Below, one piece after another: positions 39,648 to 47,533 of a stretch of 64,000 nucleotides of DNA. Under the pieces are notes generated by a model, which was not told the origin of the DNA, searched no databases, and saw only the letters and a list, made by a program, of their open reading frames with translations. Source of the DNA: Streptomyces sp. NRRL F-2580 (lineage in GTDB: Bacteria > Actinomycetota > Actinomycetes > Streptomycetales > Streptomycetaceae); contig NZ_JOIR01000002.1 of NCBI RefSeq assembly GCF_000720115.1, forward strand, positions 1-64,000. Direction: 5' to 3'. The translations under genes and the position numbers were made by a program. How positions within the stretch are numbered: the first letter of the stretch is position 1; every line of letters starts with the position of its first letter.

Positions 39648-40813
39648 GCTCCGCCACCAGTACCGTCGAGACCGAAGAGCACCAGGCCCTGCGCACGGCG
39701 GTCGCCGCCCTCGGCCAGCGCTACGGCCGCGAGTACCTCGCCCGCGTCGCCCGCGAAGGCGGCCACCCCGACGAGCTGTGGGCCGAAGCCGCGAAGCTCG
39801 GCTACCTCGGGGTCAACCTCCCCGAGGAGTACGGCGGCGGGGGCGGCGGCATCGCCGAACTGTCCATCGTCCTGGAGGAACTGGGCGCGGCCGGCTGTCC
39901 CCTCCTGATGATGGTCGTCTCGCCCGCCATCTGCGGCACGGTCATCTCCCGCTTCGGCACCGCTGCCCAGAAGCAGGCCTGGCTCCCGGGCCTCGCCGAC
40001 GGCAGCCGCACCATGGCCTTCGGCATCACCGAACCCGACGCCGGCTCCAACTCCCACCGCATCACCACCACGGCCCGCCGCGACGGCGACGACTGGATCC
40101 TCACCGGCCGCAAGGTCTTCATCTCCGGCGTCGACATCGCCGACGCCACGCTGATCGTCGGCCGCACCCAGGACGCCCGGTCCGGGCGCCTCAAGCCGTG
40201 CCTGTTCATCGTCCCGAGGGACGCCCCCGGCTTCGCCCGCTCGGTCATCGACATGGAACTGCAGGCCGCGGAGAAGCAGTTCGAACTGGTCCTGGACGAG
40301 GTGCGGCTGCCCGGGGACGCGCTGGTCGGCGACGAGGACGCGGGCCTGCTCCAGCTGTTCGCCGGGCTCAACCCGGAGCGGATCATGACCGCAGCCTTCG
40401 CCATCGGGATGGGTCGCTACGCCCTGGCCAAGGCCGTGGACTACGCGAAGACCCGGCAGGTGTGGAAGGAGCCCATCGGCGCGCACCAGGCCGTGGCGCA
40501 TCCGCTGGCCGCGGCGCACATCGAGCTCGAACTGGCCCGCCTGATGATGCAGAAGGCTGCCCGCCTGTACGACGCGGGGGACGACATGGGGGCGGGAGAG
40601 GCCGCGAACATGGCGAAGTACGCGGCGGGGGAGGCGTGCGTCCGCGCGGTGGACCAGGCCGTCCACACCCTCGGCGGCAACGGCCTCACCCGCGAGTACG
40701 GGCTCGCCTCCCTCATCACCGCCTCCCGCGTGGCCCGGATCGCCCCGGTCAGCCGCGAGATGATCCTCAACTTCGTCTCCCACCAAACCCTGGGCCTCCC
40801 CAAGTCCTACTGA
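39644..40813 (+). CDS. acyl-CoA dehydrogenase
   Basis: A 389-residue flavoprotein. Family blocks: GYLGVNLPEEYGGGGGGIAELSIVLEELG; FGITEPDAGSNSHRITTTA (FAD binding); DWILTGRKVFISG; GNGLTREYGL near the C-terminus. The catalytic-base position used by isovaleryl/short-branched members cannot be fixed by eye. It starts in an ATGA overlap with the carboxylase alpha gene. Context (AtuA, AtuC/F-like carboxylase) suggests a citronellyl-CoA- or isovaleryl-CoA-type dehydrogenase, AtuD/LiuA-like. Confidence 0.93.
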   Translation: MSSATSTVETEEHQALRTAVAALGQRYGREYLARVAREGGHPDELWAEAAKLGYLGVNLPEEYGGGGGGIAELSIVLEELGAAGCPLLMMVVSPAICGTVISRFGTAAQKQAWLPGLADGSRTMAFGITEPDAGSNSHRITTTARRDGDDWILTGRKVFISGVDIADATLIVGRTQDARSGRLKPCLFIVPRDAPGFARSVIDMELQAAEKQFELVLDEVRLPGDALVGDEDAGLLQLFAGLNPERIMTAAFAIGMGRYALAKAVDYAKTRQVWKEPIGAHQAVAHPLAAAHIELELARLMMQKAARLYDAGDDMGAGEAANMAKYAAGEACVRAVDQAVHTLGGNGLTREYGLASLITASRVARIAPVSREMILNFVSHQTLGLPKSY

Positions 40814-40821
40814 GCGCCCCC

Positions 40822-41022
40822 ACCGGGGCTCCGCCCGCGCCTCAATCGCCGGCGGGGCTCAAGGATCGGGGCTCCGCCCCGGACCCCGCTCCTCAAACGC
40901 CGGAGGGGCTGAAATCGCGCTCCGCCCAATCCAGCCCCCACGGGGACTGGCAGGGCTGACGCCGGCCACATCCAGTCCGCCGGCGACAGAGGCGCGGGTC
41001 CGGGGCGGAGCCCCGGGGGGCG
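40822..41022. repeat. dispersed GC-rich 3'-end repeat, copy 5 (compound)
   Basis: Two tandem copies in one orientation (CGCCTCAATCGCCGGCGGGG and CTCCTCAAACGCCGGAGGGG), then an opposite-facing remnant GGCGCGGGTCCGGGGCGGAG (to 41022). It follows the acyl-CoA dehydrogenase stop and fills most of the 319-base gap before the enoyl-CoA hydratase gene. The rest of that gap holds a GGAGGAG ribosome site for the next gene and no other recognisable signal. Confidence 0.88.
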
Positions 41023-41132
41023 GCGGAGCGGGGCCTCGCAGAGCCCTGCGCAGACGCGCCGCAGGCGGCCGCATACCCTCCCCGGGAGGATCCCGGCCAG
41101 CACGGATACCCGCACACCCCTCCGGAGGAGAC

Positions 41133-41870
41133 ATGGTCCAACCCGTTCACACGACAACGGCGGCGGGAGTCACCACCCTCACCCTCGACTCCCCGGCCAA
41201 CCGCAACGCCCTTTCCGCCGACCTCGTCGCAGAACTCCGCGCCGCCCTCGCCACCGCCGCCGCGGACCCGGCGGTCCGGGCCCTCGTCCTCACCCACACC
41301 GGCAACACCTTCTGCTCCGGCGCCGACCTCAAGTCCCCCAGTGCCCCCGCCGCCTTCCTGGCCCTGCTCCGCGAGATCGCCGAGCTGCCCAAGCCCGTGG
41401 TCGCCCGGGTCACCGGCCACGTCCGGGCCGGCGGCCTCGGGCTGCTCGGCGTCTGCGACATCGCCGCCGCCGGGCCGAAGTCCTCGTACGCCTTCACCGA
41501 GACCCACCTCGGCCTCGCCCCCGCCGTGATCTCCATGCCCCTGCTCCCGCGCCTGGACCCGCGTGCCGCCACCCGCTACTTCCTCACCGCCGAGGCCTTC
41601 GACGCCGCCGAGGCCGCCCGGATCGGGCTGCTCACCCTTCACGCCGAGGACGTGGACGAGGCGCTGGAGCCCGTACTCGCCGGCCTGCGCAAGGCCTCCC
41701 CGCAGGGCCTGGCCGCGACCAAGGCGCTGACCGCCGCCGCCGTGCGCGAGGCCCTGCACCGCGACGGGGCGCGCCTGACGGAGCTGTCCGGGGAGCTCTT
41801 CGCGTCCGCCGAGGCCCGTGAGGGCATCACCGCCCGCTTCGAGCGCCGGGACCCGTCATGGGCACTGTGA
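41133..41870 (+). CDS. enoyl-CoA hydratase/isomerase
   Basis: A 245-residue crotonase-fold protein with GGAGGAG six bases upstream. LDSPANRNALSADLVAELRAAL and VLTHTGNTFCSGADLKSP (first oxyanion-hole region), then VARVTGHVRAGGLGLLGVCDIAAAG (second oxyanion region, GHVRAGGLGL). The Glu residues of classical hydratases are not obvious at the usual sites, so an isogeranyl/methylglutaconyl-CoA-type hydratase (AtuE/LiuC-like) is plausible. It overlaps the TetR gene start by 13 bases. It may have its own promoter downstream of the repeat. Confidence 0.92.
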   Translation: MVQPVHTTTAAGVTTLTLDSPANRNALSADLVAELRAALATAAADPAVRALVLTHTGNTFCSGADLKSPSAPAAFLALLREIAELPKPVVARVTGHVRAGGLGLLGVCDIAAAGPKSSYAFTETHLGLAPAVISMPLLPRLDPRAATRYFLTAEAFDAAEAARIGLLTLHAEDVDEALEPVLAGLRKASPQGLAATKALTAAAVREALHRDGARLTELSGELFASAEAREGITARFERRDPSWAL

Positions 41871-42454
41871 CCAACTCGGCCGGCCCCAAGCAGGCGCGCA
41901 GCCGCGTCACCCGCCGCCACCTCCTGGAGGCGGCCGTGTCCTGTCTGGCGGAACACGGGTGGGCCGGTTCCACCGTCTCCGTCGTCGCCGAACGGGCCGG
42001 CGTCTCGCGCGGCGCGGCCCAGCACCACTTCCCGACCCGCGAGGACCTGTTCACCGCGGCCGTCGAGTACGTCGCCGAGGAACGGTCCACGGCCCTGCGC
42101 GACCTGTTCCACGCCGGCCCGGCCGCCCGCCCCGCGGTGGTGGAGGCGCTCGTGGACCTGTACACGGGCACCCTCTTCCGGGCCGCGCTCCAACTGTGGG
42201 TCGCCGCCTCCAACGAGGAGCAACTGCGTCCCCGGGTCACCGAACTGGAGGCCCGGGTGGGCCGCGAGACCCACCGCATCGCCGTGGAGCTGCTGGGCGC
42301 CGACGAGTCCGTGCCGGGCGTACGGGAGACCGTGCAGGGCCTCCTCGACATGGCGCGCGGCCTGGGGCTGGCCAACGTCCTCACCGACGACACGGCCCGA
42401 CGCGCCCGCGTGGTGGCCCAGTGGTCCCGCATCCTCGACGCCGCCCTGTCCTGA
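41858..42454 (+). CDS. TetR-family regulator of the catabolic operon
   Basis: A 198-residue protein starting inside the hydratase gene. N-terminal HTH: TRRHLLEAAVSCLAEHGWAGSTVSVVAERAGVSRGAAQHHFPTREDLFTAAVEYV, the standard TetR pattern with recognition helix SRGAAQHHF. The C-terminal ligand domain is helical. Location at the operon end and the palindrome CAAGCGTGCTTG at the operon promoter suggest that it represses the pathway until an acyl-CoA ligand binds. Confidence 0.93.
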   Translation: MGTVTNSAGPKQARSRVTRRHLLEAAVSCLAEHGWAGSTVSVVAERAGVSRGAAQHHFPTREDLFTAAVEYVAEERSTALRDLFHAGPAARPAVVEALVDLYTGTLFRAALQLWVAASNEEQLRPRVTELEARVGRETHRIAVELLGADESVPGVRETVQGLLDMARGLGLANVLTDDTARRARVVAQWSRILDAALS

Positions 42455-42476
42455 GGCACCGTCGGAGGAAACGGCA

Positions 42477-42509
42477 GGGCGCCGCACCCCGGTACGGGAT
42501 ACGGCGCCC
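42477..42509. terminator. terminator between TetR and citrate synthase
   Basis: GGGCGCCG (42477-42484) and CGGCGCCC (42502-42509), with inner CCCGG-TA-CGGG complementarity, between convergent genes. Confidence 0.75.
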
Positions 42510-42530
42510 AACGGCGGTCCGATCACGCGA

Positions 42531-43637
42531 TCACGCGGTCTCGGCGATGTCCGCGTAGCCCTCGATCTCCTGCGGGTTGCGCCGGCCCGGGCCCGTGTAG
42601 CGGGCCGACGGGCGCACCAGGCGGCCCGTGCGCTTCTGCTCCAGGATGTGCGCCGACCAGCCGGCGGTACGGGCGCAGCTGAACATGGAGGTGAACATGT
42701 GCGCCGGGACCTCCGCGAAGTCCAGCATGATCGCGGCCCAGAACTCCACGTTGGTGGCGAGCACGCGGTCGGGGCGGCGCGCGTGCAGCTCCTCCAGCGC
42801 GGCCTTCTCCAGCGCGGCGGCCACCTCGTAGCGCGGCGCGTCGAGCTCCTTGGCGGTGCGGCGCAGCACGCGGGCGCGCGGGTCCTCGGCGCGGTAGACG
42901 CGGTGCCCGAAGCCCATCAGCCGCTCGCCCTTGTCGAGGGCCTTCTTCACGTACGCCACGGCGTCGCCGGTGCGCTCGATCTCCTCGATCATGCCGAGCA
43001 CGCGGGAGGGCGCGCCGCCGTGCAGCGGTCCGGACATGGCCCCGACGGCTCCGGACAGGGCGGCCGCCACGTCGGCCCCGGTGGAGGCGATGACGCGCGC
43101 GGTGAAGGTGGAGGCGTTCATGCCGTGTTCGGCGGCCGAGGTCCAGTACGCGTCGACGGCCTTGACGTGCCGCGGGTCCGGCTCGCCCCGCCAGCGGATC
43201 ATGAACCGCTCGACGACGGACTCGGCCTTGTCGATCTCCCGCTGCGGCACCATCGGCAGGCCCTGGCCGCGAGCGGACTGGGCGACGTAGGACAGCGCCA
43301 TCACGGCCGCGCGCGCCAGGTCGTCGCGGGCGGTCTGCTCGTCGATGTCCAGCAGCGGCTTCAGACCCCACACGGGGGCGAGCATCGCGAGCGCGGACTG
43401 CACGTCGACGCGGATGTCACCGGAGTGGACCGGGATGGGGAAGGGTTCGGCGGCGGGCAGGCCGGGGTTGAAGGCACCGTCGACCAGCAGGCCCCAGACG
43501 TTTCCGAAAGAGACGTGCCCGACGAGATCCTCGATGTCGACCCCGCGGTAGCGCAGGGAACCGCCTTCCTTGTCCGGTTCGGCGATCTCGGTCTCGAACG
43601 CGACGACCCCTTCGAGCCCGGGTACGAAGTCGGACAT
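42531..43637 (-). CDS. citrate synthase 2
   Basis: A 368-residue type-I citrate/2-methylcitrate synthase-like protein. GSLRYRGVDIEDLV and SFGNVWGLLVDG are N-terminal; catalytic histidines and Asp fall in AAEHGMNASTFTARV, GPLHGGAPSRV and MGFGHRVYRAEDPR, followed by the CoA/citrate-binding Arg region. It matches the second citrate synthase (CitA2-like) of Streptomyces, which condenses oxaloacetate and acetyl-CoA; specificity for propionyl-CoA cannot be excluded. It is divergent from pdxH, with a 200-base promoter region between the two. Confidence 0.93.
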   Translation of the reverse strand: MSDFVPGLEGVVAFETEIAEPDKEGGSLRYRGVDIEDLVGHVSFGNVWGLLVDGAFNPGLPAAEPFPIPVHSGDIRVDVQSALAMLAPVWGLKPLLDIDEQTARDDLARAAVMALSYVAQSARGQGLPMVPQREIDKAESVVERFMIRWRGEPDPRHVKAVDAYWTSAAEHGMNASTFTARVIASTGADVAAALSGAVGAMSGPLHGGAPSRVLGMIEEIERTGDAVAYVKKALDKGERLMGFGHRVYRAEDPRARVLRRTAKELDAPRYEVAAALEKAALEELHARRPDRVLATNVEFWAAIMLDFAEVPAHMFTSMFSCARTAGWSAHILEQKRTGRLVRPSARYTGPGRRNPQEIEGYADIAETA

Positions 43638-43837
43638 CAGGCGGCTCCTCAGATAGTGCGAACACGCGCGGCTCCCGGCGTGACTCGCGGTCCGGCGCGG
43701 TCATCCCCGTTGATGCCCGGCACGGCCGATGGTCACCCGCGCGGGGACCTTCGGACCGGCCCCAAGATTTTGGCCGCTCCGCCTCGACTGCGGAAGCGTG
43801 ACATACGGCACACCGCCACCGGCCCGGCTGCGGCAGG

Positions 43838-44500
43838 ATGGCCAGCGTGACCGATCAGGACATTGACCCCGCCACGATGCGCAAGCAGTACCGCTCGGAA
43901 ATCGTCCTCGAGGAGACCCTCGCCGAGCATCCGATGGACCAGTTCGCCCTGTGGTTCCAGCAGGCCGCCGACTCGCACCTCTTCGAACCGAACGCGATGG
44001 TCGTCTCGACGGCCACCCCCGACGGCCGGCCCAGCTCGCGCACGGTGCTGATGAAGCAGTTCGACGGGCGCGGCTTCGTGTTCTTCACCAACTACGCCTC
44101 CCGCAAGGGCCGCGAGCTCGCCGAGAACCCCTACGCCGCCCTGCTCTTCCCCTGGCACCCCATCTCGCGCCAGGTGATCGTCACCGGCACCGCGGCCCGC
44201 ATCGGCCGTGACGAGACGGCGGCGTACTTCCGCTCCCGCCCCCACGGCTCCCAGCTGGGCGCCTGGGCGAGCGAGCAGTCCAGCGTGATCGGCTCGCGCG
44301 CGGAACTGGACCGCCGTTACGCCGAGCTCGACGCCCGCTACCCGGAGGGCGAGCAGGTCCCCGTCCCGCCGGAATGGGGCGGCCTGCGCGTGGTCCCGGA
44401 GGCGGTGGAGTTCTGGCAGGGCCACGAGAACCGCCTGCACGACCGGCTGCGCTACGTCCTGGACGAGGGCGAGTGGCGCGTCGAGCGGCTCTGCCCGTAG
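43838..44500 (+). CDS. pdxH: pyridoxamine 5'-phosphate oxidase
   Basis: A 220-residue FMN enzyme: pyridoxine/pyridoxamine 5'-phosphate plus O2 to [62 protein letters not shown] (FMN binding), [14 protein letters not shown] and the C-terminal [16 protein letters not shown] are diagnostic. The ATG at 43838 is used; a GTG 12 bases on is possible. Cytoplasmic dimer. Downstream comes a short CCGTGCGGCG triplicate (44501-44530) and then the structured locus described separately. Confidence 0.96.
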   Translation: MASVTDQDIDPATMRKQYRSEIVLEETLAEHPMDQFALWFQQAADSHLFEPNAMVVSTATPDGRPSSRTVLMKQFDGRGFVFFTNYASRKGRELAENPYAALLFPWHPISRQVIVTGTAARIGRDETAAYFRSRPHGSQLGAWASEQSSVIGSRAELDRRYAELDARYPEGEQVPVPPEWGGLRVVPEAVEFWQGHENRLHDRLRYVLDEGEWRVERLCP

Positions 44501-44595
44501 CCGTGCGGCGCCGTGCGGCGCCGTGCGGGAGGGGCCGGTCAGCGGGCCCGCCCGCACGAAAGGCTTCCGGGCCGGCGGGAGCGGCGAACGCAGGC

Positions 44596-44666
44596 GACCC
44601 GCGGGCTCTGGGTCTCTCTCCTGCAGTGAGAGAAGCCGGCCGGACGTACCGGCGAGCCCGCGGGTC
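44596..44666 (-). ncRNA. predicted three-way-junction RNA element
   Basis: The outer stem is a perfect 13-base pair, GACCCGCGGGCTC (44596-44608) with GAGCCCGCGGGTC (44654-44666). Inside are two adjacent hairpins: TCTCTC/GAGAGA (44615-44620/44628-44633) and GCCGG/CCGGC (44635-44639/44649-44653), leaving almost no unpaired junction. It lies 70 bases downstream of the minus-strand short frame at 44738-44776 and about 100 bases after the pdxH stop. It could be the terminator of the minus-strand transcript or a stable RNA. The strand given is the one with the clear promoter. Confidence 0.5.
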
Positions 44667-44737
44667 GGGTGACTGCTGTGGATTGGCGCCTGGCGATCCC
44701 GCCTGGCACCGCACTGGGTGCGTGCGACGACGGGCGC

Positions 44738-44776
44738 TTAGCCCGCAGCCACCTCACGCGTCCGGATTTCATACAT
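44738..44776 (-). CDS. 12-residue peptide frame with exceptionally strong ribosome site
   Basis: The frame reads MYEIRTREVAAG then TAA. Upstream, AAAGGAGGTGATCC (complement of 44782-44795) is complementary to the whole 3' tail of 16S rRNA. The promoter TTGAGC-N18-TAGAGT lies just before, giving a leader of about 25 bases. A second start four bases downstream opens a 77-codon Arg-rich frame (44539-44772) in another register, running through the three-way junction; its ribosome spacing (15 bases) is worse, but it cannot be excluded. No downstream gene on this strand exists before citrate synthase, so this is not an ordinary attenuation leader. Confidence 0.5.
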   Translation of the reverse strand: MYEIRTREVAAG

Positions 44777-44807
44777 TTCCGGGATCACCTCCTTTCAGTG
44801 TGTGTCC

Positions 44808-44837
44808 ACTCTAGGCAGGCCCGTGCCGTTCGCTCAA
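44808..44837 (-). promoter_or_regulatory. near-consensus promoter of the short minus-strand gene
   Basis: Read on the minus strand: TTGAGC (44837-44832), an 18-base spacer, TAGAGT (44813-44808). Both hexamers are close to the main sigma (HrdB) consensus, TTGACA/TAGAAT in Streptomyces style. Transcription would begin near 44801, followed by the extended Shine-Dalgarno at 44795-44782. Confidence 0.65.
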
Positions 44838-44892
44838 TCGAATTTCGGCGGCAATCCGCAGGCGTATCCATCGGCTCTCCGGAGGAGCCGCA

Positions 44893-45012
44893 ATGGTGAT
44901 GTCGGCGACGCTACGCACCGTGGTTCGTGAGATGCGGACGGATCAAGAGAGCTCAGTCGAACGTGTGGTCGCCCGGGTCGTGCTTCCCCGGGCCGTAGGG
45001 GAGCCGTACTGA
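44893..45012 (+). CDS. 39-residue small protein, divergent from the short minus-strand gene
   Basis: Begins MVMSATLRTVVREMRTDQES and ends LPRAVGEPY. GGAGGAG (44881-44887) lies five bases before the ATG. It would be a single amphipathic helix (MSATLRTVVREMRTDQESSV) with a Val/Arg-rich second half. It lies 86 bases upstream of the PAS-domain gene on the same strand and shares the upstream region with the minus-strand promoter. I do not know the family. It could be a leader that couples to the sensor gene. Confidence 0.42.
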   Translation: MVMSATLRTVVREMRTDQESSVERVVARVVLPRAVGEPY

Positions 45013-45098
45013 TTTCCCCGAATGCAGTGTGGGCTGCGTCACGTTCCAGTTGAATGATCCGACGTGCCGCACACGCGAACACCTGCTGGGGGTGCCAG

Positions 45099-46415
45099 GT
45101 GACTGCTTCCGGACGTGACGAGACCGCAGACGATCTGCTCGCCGCGCTGCTGGACGGGATGGACGCCGCCTTGTGCGCGTTCGACGCCGACGGCGTGATC
45201 ACCCACTGGAACCGCGAGGCCGAGCGGATCCTGGGCTGGTCCGCGGGCGAGGCCGTGGGACGCAAGGGGTTCGAGGGGTGGGCGGTGCGGGCCGCCGACG
45301 CGCACGACGTGCAGGACAGACTCATGGCCGCCCAGCACGTGCCGGGACGGCAGGTGCACGAGTTCGCGCTGCTCACCAAGGACGGCGGGCGCGTCCTCGT
45401 ACGGACCCAGTCGGCCGGGGTGCCGGGCGCGGACGGCAAACCCGCCGGGGTGTACTGCGCCTTCAGCGAGGTGCACGCGCAGATCGACCTGGAGCGGTCC
45501 ATCGCGCTGAGCGAGGCCCTGATGGAGGACGCCTCGTGGGGCGTCGTCCTCGTCGACGTCGACCTGCGGCCCGCCGTGGTCAACGCGCACGCCGCGCGCG
45601 CCTTCGGGACGGGCCGCACCGCCCTGCTCGGACGCCCGCTGGGGGAGCTGCTCACCCAGGGCGTGGAGGAGCTCGAAGGCGCGCTCCAGCACGTGCTCGC
45701 CGAGGGAGCGCCGCCCGCGCCGGTGGAGATGTGGGTGTCGGTGCGCACCGCCGAGGGGGTGCGGCGCAGGTGCTGGCGGTGCGGGTTCCTGCGGCTGGCC
45801 TCGCCGCTCGCGGAGGAACCGGTGCCGCTGGGCGTCGGCTGGCTGCTCCAGGACGTCACCGAGGCCCGGCAGGAGCAGCTGGACACCGCGCAGCTGCGGT
45901 TCCGGTCCCACCAGCTGCACCGGGCGGGGCGGGCCGCCGCGGAGTGCGAGGACCCGGCCGAGGCGGCCGCCGTGCGCCTGGACTTCGCCCTGGCCGGCTT
46001 CGCCGAGCACGTGCTGCTGGACGTGCTGGATCCCGCGGCCGACCCGGAGCGGCGAAGGCTCGTACGGTCCGCGGCCTCCCCGCCGGTGCTGCCGGGGCGC
46101 GGCTCGATCCCGGTCCGGTACGCGGCCGGGCATCCGGCCCTCCAGGCCCTGGACCGGATCGGCTCGGTGCGCACCTCCGCCCCGCGCGGGGAGGCCGACG
46201 CGCAGTGGGCGCGGGCCCGTCAGTGGCCCGAGGGCGCGGCGCACGTGCTGTGCACGGTGCTGCGCAGCCGGGGACGGACGCTGGGGGCGCTGACCTTCGT
46301 GCGCGGGCCCACGCGGCTGGCGTTCGAGCGCGCGGACGCGGAGTACGCGGAGGAGGTCGCGGCCCGGGTGGCCGCCGATCTGGACCTGGCGGCGGGAGGA
46401 CACCTGCCGGCCTAG
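45099..46415 (+). CDS. PAS-PAS-GAF sensor protein without output domain
   Basis: A 438-residue protein from GTG 45099 (GGGGGTG nearby). The first PAS (about 8-120): LLDGMDAALCAFDADGVITHWNREAERILGWSAGEAVGRKGFEGW. The second PAS-like unit (about 135-265): ALMEDASWGVVLVDVDLRPAVVNAHAARAFG. The C-terminal GAF-like region (about 285-432) includes GRTLGALTFVRGPTRLAFERADAEYAEEVAARVAADLDLA, the standard end of GAF domains before RsbU-type phosphatase domains. No PP2C or kinase domain follows; the stop is clean. It may act through a partner protein. The first PAS has one Cys, and no haem or flavin motif is obvious. Confidence 0.87.
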   Translation: MTASGRDETADDLLAALLDGMDAALCAFDADGVITHWNREAERILGWSAGEAVGRKGFEGWAVRAADAHDVQDRLMAAQHVPGRQVHEFALLTKDGGRVLVRTQSAGVPGADGKPAGVYCAFSEVHAQIDLERSIALSEALMEDASWGVVLVDVDLRPAVVNAHAARAFGTGRTALLGRPLGELLTQGVEELEGALQHVLAEGAPPAPVEMWVSVRTAEGVRRRCWRCGFLRLASPLAEEPVPLGVGWLLQDVTEARQEQLDTAQLRFRSHQLHRAGRAAAECEDPAEAAAVRLDFALAGFAEHVLLDVLDPAADPERRRLVRSAASPPVLPGRGSIPVRYAAGHPALQALDRIGSVRTSAPRGEADAQWARARQWPEGAAHVLCTVLRSRGRTLGALTFVRGPTRLAFERADAEYAEEVAARVAADLDLAAGGHLPA

Positions 46416-46631
46416 CGCCCGTCCTGCCGCCGGCCCTCCTGCTTCGGTCCCCGTTCCCGTTCACGCCGGGGATGCCGTCCTTCTTCATCGCCGCGGTGAT
46501 GGCGGCGTCGAGCCGGACTCGGGGCGGGAGCGGCGGGAGCGGCGGACGTGCCCGGTCACCTCTGATGCGCGGGGCCCGAGCGCCGTGCCCGTCCATCGTG
46601 GGAACGGGCTGCCGGTGCGGCGACCGCCCGG

Positions 46632-47387
46632 TCAGTGCCGGAAGAAGATCCGGTCGCCGTACTCCTGCATCACGCGGCCGTTCCACTCGTGGCCGCCGTC
46701 GACGTTGCCCGAGCGCAGCAGCGGGGGCTCCACCCCGCGGGCGGCGAGCTCGCCGGCCGCGGCCGCCATGACCGCCTGCATGATCGCGCTGGTCACGACG
46801 GTGGAGGCGGGGGCGAAGGGCGCGTCGATGCCGTCGATGCTCAGCTCGGCGTCCCCGACCGCGATCTTGCTGTCGATGACGACGTCGCAGTGGTCCTTGA
46901 GGAAGCCGCCGGAGACGTGCCGCGACTTGGTCTCGATGGCGTAGGCCACCGAGGTCACGCCGATGACCTTGAGTCCGATGGCGCGGGCGTTCATGGCCAT
47001 CTCGACCGGCAGGGCGTTGCGCCCGGAGAGGGAGATGATCACGAGGACGTCGCCGTCGGAGGCGGGGCTGCTGTCCAGGACGGCTCCGGCGAGGCCGTCG
47101 ACCCGTTCCAGGGCGCTGCCCAGGGTCGCGGGCATGACGTCGATGCCGACCGTGCCGGGGACGGCGAGGAAGTTCATCAGGGCCATGCCGCCGGCCCGGT
47201 AGACCACGTCCTGGGCGGGCAGCGAGGAGTGCCCGGCCCCGAAGGCGAAGAGCCGGTTGCCGCCGGCGACGGCGTCGGCGATGAGGGAGCCGGCCTCCGC
47301 GATGTGCGGGGCCTCCTCGTCCCGCACCCGCTCCAGCAGACCGATGGCGGCGTCGAAGAACTGACCGGCCAGCTTGCTCTCGCTCAT
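46632..47387 (-). CDS. SIS-domain sugar isomerase-like protein
   Basis: A 251-residue protein from ATG 47387. SIS (sugar isomerase) fold: NRLFAFGAGHSSLPAQDVVYRAGG is the first phosphate loop, and DVLVIISLSGRNALPVEMAMNARAIGLKVIGVTSV has the second Ser-rich loop (SLSGRN). YVxGG-like ends are missing. Related actinobacterial proteins are annotated as SIS-domain or GlmS/KpsF-like, possibly acting on N-acetylmuramate-6-P or similar sugar phosphates. Divergent from dmdR1. I see no HTH, so it is not an RpiR regulator. Confidence 0.9.
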   Translation of the reverse strand: MSESKLAGQFFDAAIGLLERVRDEEAPHIAEAGSLIADAVAGGNRLFAFGAGHSSLPAQDVVYRAGGMALMNFLAVPGTVGIDVMPATLGSALERVDGLAGAVLDSSPASDGDVLVIISLSGRNALPVEMAMNARAIGLKVIGVTSVAYAIETKSRHVSGGFLKDHCDVVIDSKIAVGDAELSIDGIDAPFAPASTVVTSAIMQAVMAAAAGELAARGVEPPLLRSGNVDGGHEWNGRVMQEYGDRIFFRH

Positions 47388-47533
47388 ACGACGATGGCCC
47401 TTCCGGAGGTGGGGGTGCGTCCGTGTCCGCCGCTCACCGTGCGGTCTGGACCAAGGGCGTGTCAATACGGGCGCCACGAGATGTCCGGGACCGGTCTTGA
47501 CCCTCGGTACGGGACGGTTGTCGGCCCGATGCG

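Noticed and set aside
44782..44795. Fragment of a 16S rRNA gene (GGATCACCTCCTTT on the plus strand)
   Set aside because: Only the anti-Shine-Dalgarno tail matches; no rRNA sequence lies upstream. The opposite strand explains it as an extended ribosome-binding site.
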